NCBI GenBank assembly: GCA_963829545.1
Contig: CAWHIX010000005.1
Span: 1-64,000, forward strand
Direction of reading: 5' to 3'
DNA: 64,000 bases
From: JAXGXJ01 sp963829545
Lineage (GTDB): Bacteria; Actinomycetota; Thermoleophilia; RBG-16-64-13
The position numbers and the translations under genes are program-made. Shown here in pieces: positions 1-8,668 of this stretch (positions are counted from its first letter, which is position 1; each line of letters starts with the position of its first letter). The notes beneath the pieces were generated by a model that saw nothing but the letters and a program-made list of their open reading frames with translations, was not told the DNA's origin and searched no databases.

Positions 1-1
1 G

Positions 2-1011
2 CCGGCACCGCCTCGCCTGCGCAGGGCGCTGCTGGGGCTCGGCCCCGTGCTGCTGGGCCTCGCCCTGCTCTTCGCCTAGGGCGCGGGGCAGAGCGTGCTT
101 CGGCCGCTCGGCGTGCTCACCGCGCCGCCGAGCGCATCGCGGCGCGGCGACCTGGCGCCGCCGATTCCCGACCTCGGCGCCGACGAGGTCGGCCGCCTCG
201 GGCGCTCGTTCGAGCACATGCGCGCGCGCTCAAGTCGTCGCATCGACGCGATCGACGAGGCGAACGCGAGCTCGAGCGGCGCGTCGACGACCGCACGCGC
301 GAACTCGAAGGCGCTCAACGCGGAGCTGGCCGAGCGCGAGCAGGCGCGCAGCCGGCTGCTGCGCAAGGTGATCACGCGCGCAGGAGGACGAACGCAAGCG
401 CCTCGCCCGCGAACTGCACGACGAGACCGGCCAGACGATCAGCGCCCTCGACATGCGGCTCGAAGCGGCCTCGCCAGGCTGCCGCCGGGCGCGCGCCGCG
501 CGCCCGTGGTCGAGGCCCGCGCCCTCGCCGTGCGCACGCCTCGACGAACTGCACCGCCTGATCCACGACCTGCGGCCGTCGGTGCTGGACGACCTCGGCC
601 TCTGGTCCGCCATCCAGCTGGTACGCCGACCGGCAGCTCGAAGCCGCGCGGCGTCGCCGTGCGCTGCGAGTTCGGCGACGTCGAGCGCCGGCTGCCGCCC
701 GAGATGGAAACGGCGCTCTTCCGCGCCGTGCAGGAGGCGATCAGCAACATCGCCAAGCACGCCGAGGCCGAGCAGGTGCTCATCCAGGGCGGCATCAGCG
801 GCGACGGCTCACCATCGAGATCGAGGACGATGGCAAGGGGTTCGAGCTGGCGGCCGTCGACGCGCCCGGGCGAAGGCCACGGGTGGGGCCTGCTCGGGCA
901 TGACCGAGCGCGTCGAAGCCCTCGGCGGGACGGTCGACGATCGACACCGCCCCCGGCGAGGGCGCCCGCATCGTCATCACCGTGCCGCGTTCCCCCGGAG
1001 GGCGCGCATGA
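2..1011 (+). CDS. sensor histidine kinase (HAMP, HisKA_3/HATPase), 5'-truncated and frameshifted
   Basis: The piece begins with a hydrophobic Leu-rich segment (about 20-76, likely membrane helix), then a HAMP-like stretch (DEVGRLGRSFEHM), then the dimerisation motif KRLARELHDETGQ of NarX/DegS-type kinases near 390-450, and ATP-binding motifs (AISNIAKHA near 740-760; EIEDDGKGFE near 815-845). These motifs lie in three different frames, so there are at least four indels (about 375, 620, 810, 880-950), and an in-frame TAG at 77-79 breaks the helix from the HAMP. It overlaps the next gene by an ATGA, the usual kinase-regulator coupling. The signal sensed is unknown because the N-terminus lies outside the window. 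Whether it is a decayed gene or error-laden sequence cannot be told from one read of the DNA. Confidence 0.7.
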
Positions 1012-1668
1012 CCAAGATCCGCGTGCTGATCGCCGACGACCACGCGATCGTCCGCGAAGGCGTGAAGGCCCTCATCGGCCTGGCCGACGACATCGAGGTG
1101 GTCGGCGAGGCCGCCGACGGGCGCGAGGCGATCGAGCGCGCGCAGGCGCTCGAGCCTGACGTCGTCGTGATGGACATCGCGATGCCGGGCCTGGGCGGCC
1201 TCGAGGCGACGCTCGAGATCCGCAAGCTCTGCCCCCGGACGAGGATCCTCGTGCTGTCGCAGTACGACGACCGCGAGTACGTGCGGCGGTTCCTGCAGGC
1301 CGGGGTGTCGGGCTACGTGCTGAAGAAGTCGGCCGGCGCGGACCTGACGGCGGCGATCCGGGCGGTCCACCGCGGCGGCCTGGTGCTCGATCCCGAGGTC
1401 GCGCGCGAGGCGATGCGCGCAGGCCGCGGCCGCCGACGGCGCCGCGCGCGGCCGATCCCTACGAGGCGCTGACCGACCGCGAGAAGCAGGTGCTGAAGCT
1501 CGTGGCCGAGGGGCAGCAGCAACAAGGAGGTGGCCGACGATGCTGGGCATCAGCGTCAAGACCGCGATGTCCCACCGCGAGCACATCATGGAGAAGCTCG
1601 GCCTGCACAGCCGGACCGAGCTGATTCGCTTCGCGATCAGGGAGGGCATCATCAGGGTCGACTCATAG
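1008..1668 (+). CDS. NarL/FixJ-family response regulator (frameshifted)
   Basis: The receiver domain is intact: acidic pair in IADDHAIVREG, phosphoacceptor Asp in VVVMDIAMPG, and Lys in YVLKKSA. The C-terminal LuxR-type helix-turn-helix is recognisable (LTDREKQVLKLVAEG, then GISVKTAMSHREHIMEKL) but indels near 1430-1445, 1517 and 1538 put it in other frames. It is the partner of the kinase just upstream (ATGA overlap) and would act as a DNA-binding transcription factor once phosphorylated. Length after repair would be about 220 residues, normal for the family. Targets cannot be inferred. Confidence 0.8.
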
Positions 1669-1680
1669 AGCGAGGGACGA

Positions 1681-2226
1681 TGCATCCTTGGCACGACGTC
1701 TACGTAGACGAGCAACTGATCGAGCGCGAGTTCCCCGTCGTGATCGAGGTCCCGCGCGGGAGCAAGAACAAGTACGAGCTCGACAAGGAGACCGGCATCC
1801 TCCGGCTCGACCGGGTCCTCTACAGCGCGGTGCACTACCCGGCGAACTACGGGTTCATCCCGCGGACCTTCTGCGACGACGGCGACCCGCTCGACGTGCT
1901 GGTGCTCGGCCAGGAGCCGGTGGACCCGCTGACCATCGTCGAGGCCCGCGCCATCGGCGTGATGCGCATGCGCGACGAGAAGGGCCTCGACGACAAGATC
2001 CTCGCCGTCTGCGTCGCGACCCGGCCGTGAACGGACTACAGCGACCACACCCAGCTGCCCGCGACCTGACGAAGGAGATCCAGCGGTTCTTCCAGGACTA
2101 CAAGGTCCTCGAGAACAAGCAGGCGGTGGTCGAGGACTTCATGGGCCCGCCGACGCGATCAAGATCATCCACGAGGCCCTGGGGCTGTACCAGCAGTTGC
2201 GGCGGGGAGAATTGCGACGCGCATGA
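1681..2226 (+). CDS. ppa: inorganic pyrophosphatase, family I (frameshifted)
   Basis: Hydrolyses pyrophosphate in the cytoplasm and pulls biosynthetic reactions forward. The start MHPWHDVYVDEQ, the EVPRGSKNKYELD segment with the substrate-binding Lys/Arg, and the metal-binding block DDGDPLDVLVL are all present and typical of family I enzymes. The frame breaks near 2029 (after CVAT) and near 2149 (within DFMGPADAIK); after repair the protein is about 180 residues and ends LRRGELRRA, a normal length. An ATG with a purine-rich upstream stretch (gagcgaggga) supports the start. It follows the response regulator by 12 bases. Confidence 0.85.
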
Positions 2227-2230
2227 GGCG

Positions 2231-2250
2231 GAATCCTGCGCTCGGGATTC
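2231..2250 (+). terminator. possible weak hairpin after ppa
   Basis: GAATCC and GGATTC are inverted around an 8-base loop just after the pyrophosphatase stop. The stem is only six pairs and no T-run follows directly, so this is a weak candidate. Confidence 0.25.
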
Positions 2251-2391
2251 CGGCTGGCACTTTCTGTTGAATTGTTTTACACTGACGCCGCGAACGCCCC
2301 CGTCTGGTTGGATGCCGCCCCCGCTGCATTCCTGTAAGCGCTGAACCATCCCGCCCACCCTGTGTTTGGCGGGTCGGGGGAGACTGGGGCC

Positions 2392-2637
2392 ATGCCACTT
2401 TCAAGCGTGCGGTGGTGGAATCGGCTGGGCCGTCATCCTGCCGGCCGTCATTGCCATCGGGACCCTGCTGGTCGTCGGCTCGGCGGCTCTGCTCTTCCTT
2501 CAGGCGCAGGAACGCCACCTGCTCAAACGAGGTTCGGCGCGGCGCGGCCCTCTTCAGCGAGACCATCAAGAGCAGCACGTACCACGACATGCTCAAGGAC
2601 CGCCGCGAGAGCGCGTATCTCGTGATGGATACCATAC
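2392..2637 (+). CDS. N-terminal fragment of a membrane sensor (kinase or chemoreceptor-like), truncated at a junction
   Basis: ATG at 2392 is preceded by GGGGAG. The product begins MPLSSVRWWNRLG, then after an indel near 2430 a clear transmembrane helix (AVILPAVIAIGTLLVVGSA), then after another indel near 2525 a periplasmic-looking stretch (ALFSETIKSSTYHDMLKDRR) common at the start of sensor kinases and chemoreceptors. The sequence stops making sense at about 2637, exactly where a thiolase gene on the other strand also loses its match. Only about 80 residues remain, so the output domain is unknown. Confidence 0.5.
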
Positions 2638-2640
2638 CCC
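2630..2640. other. junction between two truncated genes (probable misjoin or recombination point)
   Basis: To the left, a sensor gene on the plus strand is cut after YLVMDT. To the right, a thiolase on the minus strand is cut after ENVGERWG. Neither continues on the far side, no transposase or repeat is present, and base composition and indel density change here. Confidence 0.6.
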
Positions 2641-3154
2641 ATCTCTCGCCGACGTTCTCGGCGGTGAGGCCCATCGTCAGGTTGCCGTAGATCTCGCAGG
2701 GTTGCGAGCGAGGCTGGCTCTCGGTGTTCGAGTCGACCAGCACGGCGTTGCCGGCCCCGTACCCATAACGTGCGCCGCGGAGGTAGTAAGGAGCCGTGCT
2801 CATGCTCTCCACCCCGCCCGCGACCACGATCGTGTTGACGCCACTCATGATCGCTTGAGCGGCGTTGTTGACGGCCTGGAGGCCCGAGCCGCACTGGCGC
2901 ATGACGGTGTAGGCCGGCACCTCGACCGGAAGACCGGCCTTGAGGGCCGCCACGCGGGCCAAGTTGGCCGCGTCGGCACTCTGCTTGGCCTGGCCGAAGA
3001 TGACCTCGTCAACGGCCTCCGGCTCCACTTGAGAGCGCTTGAGCGCTTCGGCGATGACTATCTTCGACAGGTCTTCCGGCGCCACGTCCTTCAGGGCGCC
3101 ACCCATCCTACCGACCGCCGTTCGCACGGCACTGACTACGACGACTTCGTTCAT
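2637..3154 (-). CDS. acetyl-CoA acetyltransferase (thiolase), 3'-truncated
   Basis: Only the first about 172 of roughly 390 residues are left. The N-terminal thiolase fold is clear: VVVSAVRTAVGRMGGALK at the start, VEVPAYTVMRQCGSGLQAV holding the nucleophilic Cys, and VAGGVESMSTAPYY. The His and the second Cys of the active site lie in the missing half, so this copy cannot work as it stands. The ATG at 3154 has an AAGGGA ribosome site. It lies 28 bases behind bthL in the same direction, so it is the last recognisable gene of the transhydroxylase operon and would suit thiolysis of acetoacetyl-CoA formed from the ring. Confidence 0.8.
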
Positions 3155-3182
3155 TGTTCCCTTTCAGACATGCTGGCGATTT

Positions 3183-4025
3183 TCAGCTGAGGGGCTCGAG
3201 GACGACCTCGCCCAGATCGACGTCGCGCCGCGTGACCACCTCGACGACCTTGGGCGCATAGCCCTGATACTCGACCCGCAGCTTGAAGGTGGAGTCCTTC
3301 TCCAGACCGTCGAAGTCGAAATCGCCGAAGATGTCGGTACGGGTCTCCCGCTTGAAGCCGTCGCCCTCGATGGTGACAAGCACGCCCTCCACGCACTCAC
3401 CGGGAATATCCTTGCGGACCACCTCACCGACGACGAAGCGCTTGGGGATGCCCACGTACTTGACCAAGGGCTGCGACCCGAACTCGGGATGGTAGTCCTC
3501 GGTCTGCGCGGCGGCCAACGCCACGGAGATGTCGCTCTGGGGATCGTCCAGGTCACCGAAGGTGAGCGCGGTGGTCGGGCATGCCTCCACACAGCGGGGC
3601 ACCTTCTCGCCCGCGTCCAGCATGTGTGCGCACATGGTGCACTTCTGGGGTAGCTGCAGCTCCTCGTTCCAGAAGATCACCCGGTACGGGCAGGCGTTCA
3701 CGATCTGCTTCTGGCCCTTGGCCTTCTCCGGGTCGATGAGCACGATGCCGTCCTCCCGGCGGTACACGGCTCCGTCGAGGGCGGGTTCCATGCAGGGAGG
3801 TTCGACGCAGTGCTGGCAGGGCAGCGGCACGTAGTCGACCTTGGGCTTCGGATAGGTGCCGCGCTCGATCTCCTTGACCTGCATCCACGATTGCGGTGCC
3901 ACGAGGGGTTGCCCGGCCGAGTAGGGAGGATAGTCATTGCCGTAGTACTCGTCCCGGCAGGCCAGGAAGCAGTTGTGGCAACCGGTGCACTTCGTTACGT
4001 CGATGAGCCAACCGTAGCGGGCCAT
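3183..4025 (-). CDS. bthL: transhydroxylase-type beta subunit, ferredoxin domains plus Ig-like domain
   Basis: 280 residues. Residues 1-about 200 form a DmsB/NrfC-like ferredoxin module with Cys groups at CTGCHNCFLAC (13-23), CQHCVEPPC, the Cys of NACPYR, CTMC and CVEAC. The second group lacks its fourth Cys, as in the Pelobacter acidigallici BthL subunit, which I recall as carrying three [4Fe-4S] clusters. Residues about 205-280 form a small beta-sandwich (carboxypeptidase-regulatory/CnaB-like) ending VDLGEVVLEPLS, matching the third domain that is peculiar to BthL. No signal peptide, so cytoplasmic. It starts 4 bases after athL ends and is clearly co-translated with it. The assignment as small subunit of a transhydroxylase-like enzyme is strong; the substrate is inferred. 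Confidence 0.88.
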   Translation of the reverse strand: MARYGWLIDVTKCTGCHNCFLACRDEYYGNDYPPYSAGQPLVAPQSWMQVKEIERGTYPKPKVDYVPLPCQHCVEPPCMEPALDGAVYRREDGIVLIDPEKAKGQKQIVNACPYRVIFWNEELQLPQKCTMCAHMLDAGEKVPRCVEACPTTALTFGDLDDPQSDISVALAAAQTEDYHPEFGSQPLVKYVGIPKRFVVGEVVRKDIPGECVEGVLVTIEGDGFKRETRTDIFGDFDFDGLEKDSTFKLRVEYQGYAPKVVEVVTRRDVDLGEVVLEPLS

Positions 4026-4029
4026 TCTC

Positions 4030-6549
4030 TCAGCCCTCCCATTTCTCGATCTCGATGAGGCAGGAATTCGGGGTCATCCCCGGGACGTTCTGCGAGAGCA
4101 TGCGCGAGGGCGTGAGCAGGGCCACGCACCCGCCCTTGTCCGGCGAATCGGGCTGGCCGGGCAGCAGCGGATCGTACTTGGCCGAGGAGGCGTAGGAGTG
4201 GATCACTCCCGGCCGGATCCGACCCGTGACGACGGCCACACAGATCACCGAGCCGCGGTCGTTGTACAGGCGCACGAGGTCGTTGTTGTTGATGCCCCGC
4301 TGGGCCGCGTCGTCGGGATGGATGCGCGCCGGCCACCAAGCGTAGCCGTCCTTCTTGATGCGATGCACCGGTATGTCGTCGAGCCAGTCGGTGTGCTTGT
4401 CGTAGTGGCAATGGAACGTGAAGCGGGGGTGAGGCGACATGAGTTGCAGGGGATACTTCTGCGCCAGGTCGCTGCGGTGGCCCTCCCAGCTGGGGATGTA
4501 GCGCGGGACCACCGGCCGTTCCTCGTCGTCGGGGAAGTACTGCTTGAGGCTCTGCGACTCGAACTCGATCTTGCCGCTGAAGGTACCCAGTTCCTTGCAC
4601 TTGTCGCCGATGCGTTTGGGGTTGCCCAGGTCGGGCGTGTCGCAGGAGCGACCCTCGTAGAACCAGCGCAGAGAGGGGGTGGGCTTGTAGTCATCGGGGA
4701 TGTTTATTATGTGGTAACCCTTGCTGTCGAAGTCCTCCCAGCCGACCACCTTGGACAGGTCAGAGGCGTCGTAGAAGGCCTTGCACCAGTCGATCTCGGT
4801 CTTGCCGTCGGTGAACTCTTCTTTGAGGCCCAGCCGCTCGGCGATATCGGCGAAGATCTGGTAGTCGGACTTCGATTCCCACAGGGGCTCGATGCACTTC
4901 TTCTCGCGGACTACGTAGCGGTAGTTGCAGCCGTTGCTGGCGTGGACCGTGTAGCCGTTGACGGCCGCCCATTCGCCGATGTCGTCGCGTTCGAAGTTGG
5001 TACAGGCGGGCAGAATGACGTCGGCCATGCGCGTCTCGCTGTTCCACCAGATGTCCTGGTTGACCACGAACTCCAGCTTCGGGCTCTGGTACATGCGCAC
5101 CCACTTGCTGGTGTCGCTCATGGTGCCCATGAAGGAACCGCCGTAACGATAGAAGAGCTTGACCTCGGAATAGCCCTCCATCGGGTAGGTGAAATGGGTG
5201 AACTGCTGTTCCAGGCTGCGGCCGCAGAAACCCTCGCCGTGCCAGCTCACCGGCGGATCCAGGATGGCATCGGGCACGGTGAGGCGCCAGAGACGCTGCT
5301 GGGTGGGGTTGACGGGTAGGAAGTCCGCCGCCTTGGTGGAACTGGAGATCTTGCCCTCCACCTCGCCGTATGCCGGGAACCAGACGGTGGTGTCGGAGGG
5401 GGCGCCCATGGTGGTGCCCCAGATACTGCGGCCCGGGGCGCCCAGGCCCTGCATGGCTTGGAGAAGCACCATCAGGCGGGCCCACTCGGTGCCGTACGCC
5501 TGGCGGCAGGCGCCGCCCTCGCCGCTGCGGGAGCCGCCGGAGAGGATCGTGCGCTTGGCGGCCCACTCGCGGGCGAGCGCCCGGATGACCCGCGCCTCGA
5601 CCCCGGACTCTTCGGCCGCCCATTCGGGGGTCTTGGGCACCCCGTCGGCGTCGCCCATGACCTGCTTCTTGAACTCCTCGAAGCCGATGGTGCGGTTGGC
5701 GATGTAGTCCTTGTTATACGTGTCCTCGCTGATCCATACGTAGGCTATGGCCATGGCGACGGCGGCGTCTGTGCCCGGCCGCGGGGCAAGCCATTTGCCC
5801 CCCATGGCCGCGTTGGTGTAGTTGTGGAAGGGGTCGACGAAGACCATCTTCACGCCCAGTTCCTTGAGCCACTGCCGCCAGAGCGACGACTCCTGGCCGG
5901 AGTAGGTGCCCCGGGTCGAATCCGGGTCGTTCGACCAGAAGACGATCATCTCTGCGTTCTGGAGCGCGTCCGACAGGTGATCGTAGGGCTCGGGCATGCC
6001 CAGACGCCAGAAGAAGCCGTAGGTATGCGTGGCGCCCCAATGCCAGCCTTCCCAGCTGTCCGGGTTGTCGAGGACGGGGGTGAACTCCATGAGGTTCATG
6101 AAGCGCGCGAAGGGGCCCATCTTGTAGCCCACGATGCCCCAGTTGTGGTGCGACGACGTGAGGCCGCTGATAGCCGAGCCGCCATAGGTGTCCTTCACCC
6201 GTTTGAGCTCGCCGGAGACCAGTTCGAGAGCTTCGTCCCAGGAGATGCGCTCGTACCCCGACTTGCCCCGGTTCTGCGGGTTGCGCTCGCCGTTGGGGTC
6301 GAAATCCACCCTCTTCATGGGGTACTTGATGCGCTCTTCGGAATAGATGCGGCGACGCTCGGCATGGATGTAGGGCGAGAGCGTGGGCTTCTTGGGCGGC
6401 GAGAACTTCCTACCGCCGGACTCGATCGTCCAGGGCTTGTAGTCTTTCTGGTCCGCGACCAGGGGCCGGATCCGCGTGATCTTCCCGTCTGTTACGTAGA
6501 CGGACACGGGACCGCTGTTGGTCAGGTTTGTGAAGACCTCTTCCGGCAT
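4030..6549 (-). CDS. athL: pyrogallol-phloroglucinol transhydroxylase-like molybdopterin large subunit
   Basis: 839 residues from the ATG at 6549 (MPEEVFTNLTNSG), the start that matches the N-terminus of P. acidigallici AthL; an upstream ATG at 6624 would add an unrelated tail. The protein lacks the N-terminal Cys motif for an FeS cluster, as AthL does. Catalytic residues known for AthL are kept: His (SSHHNWG, residue 135 or 134), Asp-Ser-Trp (NPDSW, 164-166, Ser as Mo ligand) and Tyr394 (WFPAY). The position of AthL Trp354 is Glu344 here. No Tat signal, so cytoplasmic. AthL moves a hydroxyl between ring positions using 1,2,3,5-tetrahydroxybenzene as co-substrate. The Trp to Glu change may mean a different polyphenol. 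Confidence 0.88.
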   Translation of the reverse strand: MPEEVFTNLTNSGPVSVYVTDGKITRIRPLVADQKDYKPWTIESGGRKFSPPKKPTLSPYIHAERRRIYSEERIKYPMKRVDFDPNGERNPQNRGKSGYERISWDEALELVSGELKRVKDTYGGSAISGLTSSHHNWGIVGYKMGPFARFMNLMEFTPVLDNPDSWEGWHWGATHTYGFFWRLGMPEPYDHLSDALQNAEMIVFWSNDPDSTRGTYSGQESSLWRQWLKELGVKMVFVDPFHNYTNAAMGGKWLAPRPGTDAAVAMAIAYVWISEDTYNKDYIANRTIGFEEFKKQVMGDADGVPKTPEWAAEESGVEARVIRALAREWAAKRTILSGGSRSGEGGACRQAYGTEWARLMVLLQAMQGLGAPGRSIWGTTMGAPSDTTVWFPAYGEVEGKISSSTKAADFLPVNPTQQRLWRLTVPDAILDPPVSWHGEGFCGRSLEQQFTHFTYPMEGYSEVKLFYRYGGSFMGTMSDTSKWVRMYQSPKLEFVVNQDIWWNSETRMADVILPACTNFERDDIGEWAAVNGYTVHASNGCNYRYVVREKKCIEPLWESKSDYQIFADIAERLGLKEEFTDGKTEIDWCKAFYDASDLSKVVGWEDFDSKGYHIINIPDDYKPTPSLRWFYEGRSCDTPDLGNPKRIGDKCKELGTFSGKIEFESQSLKQYFPDDEERPVVPRYIPSWEGHRSDLAQKYPLQLMSPHPRFTFHCHYDKHTDWLDDIPVHRIKKDGYAWWPARIHPDDAAQRGINNNDLVRLYNDRGSVICVAVVTGRIRPGVIHSYASSAKYDPLLPGQPDSPDKGGCVALLTPSRMLSQNVPGMTPNSCLIEIEKWEG

Positions 6550-6642
6550 AGGGCATCGGCTCCCGATTGTGAGGGGTGACTGACGACCGGCAGCGGCAGA
6601 GAGACGCTGAACAAAATCCGGCAAGCAGTCTCTACAGTACAG

Positions 6643-6674
6643 TGATATCGTCTGATAGCATCCGCGGTATCATA
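6643..6674 (-). promoter_or_regulatory. candidate promoter and operator of the transhydroxylase operon
   Basis: Reading on the minus strand, TTGTCC is followed after 18 bases by TATGAT (plus-strand 6669-6674), a plausible sigma-70 pair. An inverted repeat TGATA-N10-TATCA (6653-6672) covers the -10 element and another TGATATC lies at 6643. A repressor such as the divergent IclR protein could bind here. The leader to the start codon is about 120 bases. Confidence 0.4.
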
Positions 6675-6702
6675 GAACACGAAGGGTTGATAGGACAAGC
6701 GG

Positions 6703-6721
6703 TCACATAACAACCGATTCT
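6703..6721 (+). promoter_or_regulatory. motif shared with the second molybdoenzyme operon
   Basis: TCACATAACAACCGATTCT here resembles TCACACAACAACATTCT at 21972-21988, upstream of the other Mo-enzyme operon. It sits 26 bases before the IclR start. It may be a regulator site; no function is proven. Confidence 0.3.
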
Positions 6722-6746
6722 GAGTATACTCCCCGAGGGAAGAGAT

Positions 6747-7592
6747 ATGGCAGATAACAGAAGAGCCAACACCACCATCGCGACGGGCCAGGGAGGGCGC
6801 ATGAAGGACTCGCAGGGCGATGGTGATCCCTTCGTAGTACGGGCCCTGGCTCGAGGCCTATCGATCCTCTGTCTCTTCGACGTCGACCACCGCGAGTGGA
6901 CCATCGACGAGATGGCGGAGAGGACCGGCCTCCTGCGGATGACGGCCTACCGCATGGTTCGTACGCTCGAGTCCATGGCCTTCCTCGTGCGCGATTCGAC
7001 CACCAATCGCTACCGTCTGGGACCTGCCGCGCTGACCATGGCCTATGTCTCCGAGGACAACTCCGACCTCGTGAACCTGGCCAGGCCCTTCCTGCAGGCC
7101 CTCCTCGAGGAGACGGGGGAATCGGTCACTCTGGCCATCGAGGTCGACGACATCCCTGTGTGTATAGACATACTCAACACCACCCGACCCTTCCTGCGCC
7201 AGACCGCGCCCGGGCGCATCATCGGCATGGCCTCCGTCCACTTCAAACTGTTCGCCGCGTTCAAATCGCCTGAGGAGCAGGAACGCATCCTGGCCAGAGC
7301 AGTCCCGCAGCTGACTCCCTACACCGTCACCGACCCGGCCCTCATTGCCCAAGAGCTCAAGCAGATAGCCAGGGACGACGTGGCCTTCGACATGGAGGGA
7401 GTCTTCATGAGCACCTGCGCCGTGGGGGCACCCGTGCGTGATCAGTTGGGCAAAGTGGCTGCGACCGTGTCTGTGGTCGTCCCCACCGGCCGCTTCGGGC
7501 CCAGCGAGCGCGAGCACTGCGCACGGGCCGTCAAGAAGGCGGCCGACTCGCTTTCCGCTTATTTGGGCTGGAATCCCGGCTCGCAGAACTGA
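6747..7592 (+). CDS. IclR-family transcriptional regulator
   Basis: 281 residues. N-terminal winged helix (about 28-90: ALARGLSILCLF, WTIDEMAERTGLLRMTAYRMVRTL) and C-terminal IclR effector domain (about 100-275) ending with the typical CAVGAPVRDQLGKVAATVSVVVP block. The ATG at 6747 has a GAGGGAAGAG ribosome site; an internal ATG at 6801 is possible. It is divergent from the transhydroxylase operon and the shared 200-base gap has inverted repeats, so local control of athL-bthL by an aromatic or ring-cleavage product is the natural guess. A paralogue lies at 14094-14918. Confidence 0.88.
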   Translation: MADNRRANTTIATGQGGRMKDSQGDGDPFVVRALARGLSILCLFDVDHREWTIDEMAERTGLLRMTAYRMVRTLESMAFLVRDSTTNRYRLGPAALTMAYVSEDNSDLVNLARPFLQALLEETGESVTLAIEVDDIPVCIDILNTTRPFLRQTAPGRIIGMASVHFKLFAAFKSPEEQERILARAVPQLTPYTVTDPALIAQELKQIARDDVAFDMEGVFMSTCAVGAPVRDQLGKVAATVSVVVPTGRFGPSEREHCARAVKKAADSLSAYLGWNPGSQN

Positions 7593-7603
7593 GCGCGGGG
7601 CCC

Positions 7604-8524
7604 TTACCGCGCGGCCAGAGCCCCGCGCAGGGTGAGCAGAGCTATCCCCAGGAGGATGAGCGTCATGCCTATCGCCTCCACGAGCAGCGGCTGTTCGCCC
7701 AGCAGTAACCACGAGAACAGCACTCCCAACACCGGGTTGGCCAGACTGGTGAGACCGGTGGTCCCGGCAGGCAGGACCTTGAGGACGAAGAGCCAGAGTA
7801 TCCACGCCAGCCCGTTGGAGAGAAGCACGTTATAGGCCAGCAGCCAGGCGAAGGAGGCCGACCAATCGGGCGCCTCGTAACCGGTGGCGAAGGCGACGAC
7901 GACGAGGGGGACGGCGCCCAGCAACATCTGCCAGGCCGTCAACGACAGCACGTCGACGCGATGCCGCTTGTGGATGATCTTGGCCACCACTGCACCGGCG
8001 GCCCAAGCGAGGCCGGTGGCTATGGCAAGGATGCTGCTCACCACCCCCTGAAGCGCCCAGGGGCTGAGGATGAATATCAGCCCCACGAACGCCAGCCCGA
8101 TGGCCGGCCACTGCAGCCCTCGCACCTTCTCCCCCAAAAAGACCCAGGCCAGCATCAGCAGCCAGAAGGGCATGGTGTAGGTCAGCACCGACGTCTTCCC
8201 CGCGCCTCCGGTCTCCAGGGCCCAGAGTCCCAGCGCGGCGAAGCCGGCCGTCTGGAAGAGGCCCAGAAGCGCCGTCCAGCCCAGCGGCGGAGGCTTCAGC
8301 GACCGGCGCGAAGCGGCGACGGCTCCCAGGAGCACCACCGCGGAGAGCACAGCCCGCAGGGCCGCGAAACTGAACGGCTCGGCGTAGTCGAGGGACATCT
8401 TCATGATGGGCCAAGCCAGGCCCCAGATGAGGGCAAGGAGGACGAAGGCGACGAGAGCGTAACGCCGCCTCCTGGCTGTGAGCGGAGGAGGGGAGGCAGG
8501 GGAAGATGATCTGTCCTCGGTCAT
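7604..8524 (-). CDS. DMT-superfamily transporter (EamA)
   Basis: 306 residues from ATG 8524, with about ten hydrophobic helices in two EamA repeats (first from YALVAFVLLALIWGLAW, second from ILAIATGLAWAAGAVVAKI). A short Ser/Pro-rich cytoplasmic tail precedes helix 1. Family members export metabolites or amino acids; substrate cannot be told from sequence. It converges with the IclR gene (11-base gap), so it is not in that operon, and the 3' neighbour on the same strand is far enough (terminator at 8601-8632) to make it a separate unit. Start is supported by a weak GGGG box. Confidence 0.85.
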   Translation of the reverse strand: MTEDRSSSPASPPPLTARRRRYALVAFVLLALIWGLAWPIMKMSLDYAEPFSFAALRAVLSAVVLLGAVAASRRSLKPPPLGWTALLGLFQTAGFAALGLWALETGGAGKTSVLTYTMPFWLLMLAWVFLGEKVRGLQWPAIGLAFVGLIFILSPWALQGVVSSILAIATGLAWAAGAVVAKIIHKRHRVDVLSLTAWQMLLGAVPLVVVAFATGYEAPDWSASFAWLLAYNVLLSNGLAWILWLFVLKVLPAGTTGLTSLANPVLGVLFSWLLLGEQPLLVEAIGMTLILLGIALLTLRGALAAR

Positions 8525-8600
8525 CGGCCCCACTTTAGCAGCACTCCCCGGACTCCGCGCCACGGGAGTCCCGGGAGTGCGACGGCCTCGTAGGAAGCAG

Positions 8601-8632
8601 CGCGCCCCCCGGCCCAAGGGCCGGGGGGCGCG
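8601..8632 (-). terminator. strong GC hairpin behind the alcohol dehydrogenase gene
   Basis: Fifteen-pair stem (cgcgccccccggccc / gggccggggggcgcg) with a two-base loop, 36 bases after the dehydrogenase stop. No long T-run. Confidence 0.6.
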
Positions 8633-8668
8633 CGATCGACTCGAAACGAGCGGCCTCGGAAGCTGCAG

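Noticed and set aside
77..79. Stop codon reassignment (in-frame TAG in the kinase)
   Set aside because: The region is full of indels and no other gene needs such a reading.
2637..3154. The two partial thiolases at the window ends being parts of one gene
   Set aside because: They overlap in the family alignment (MGLTAENV region) and differ there.
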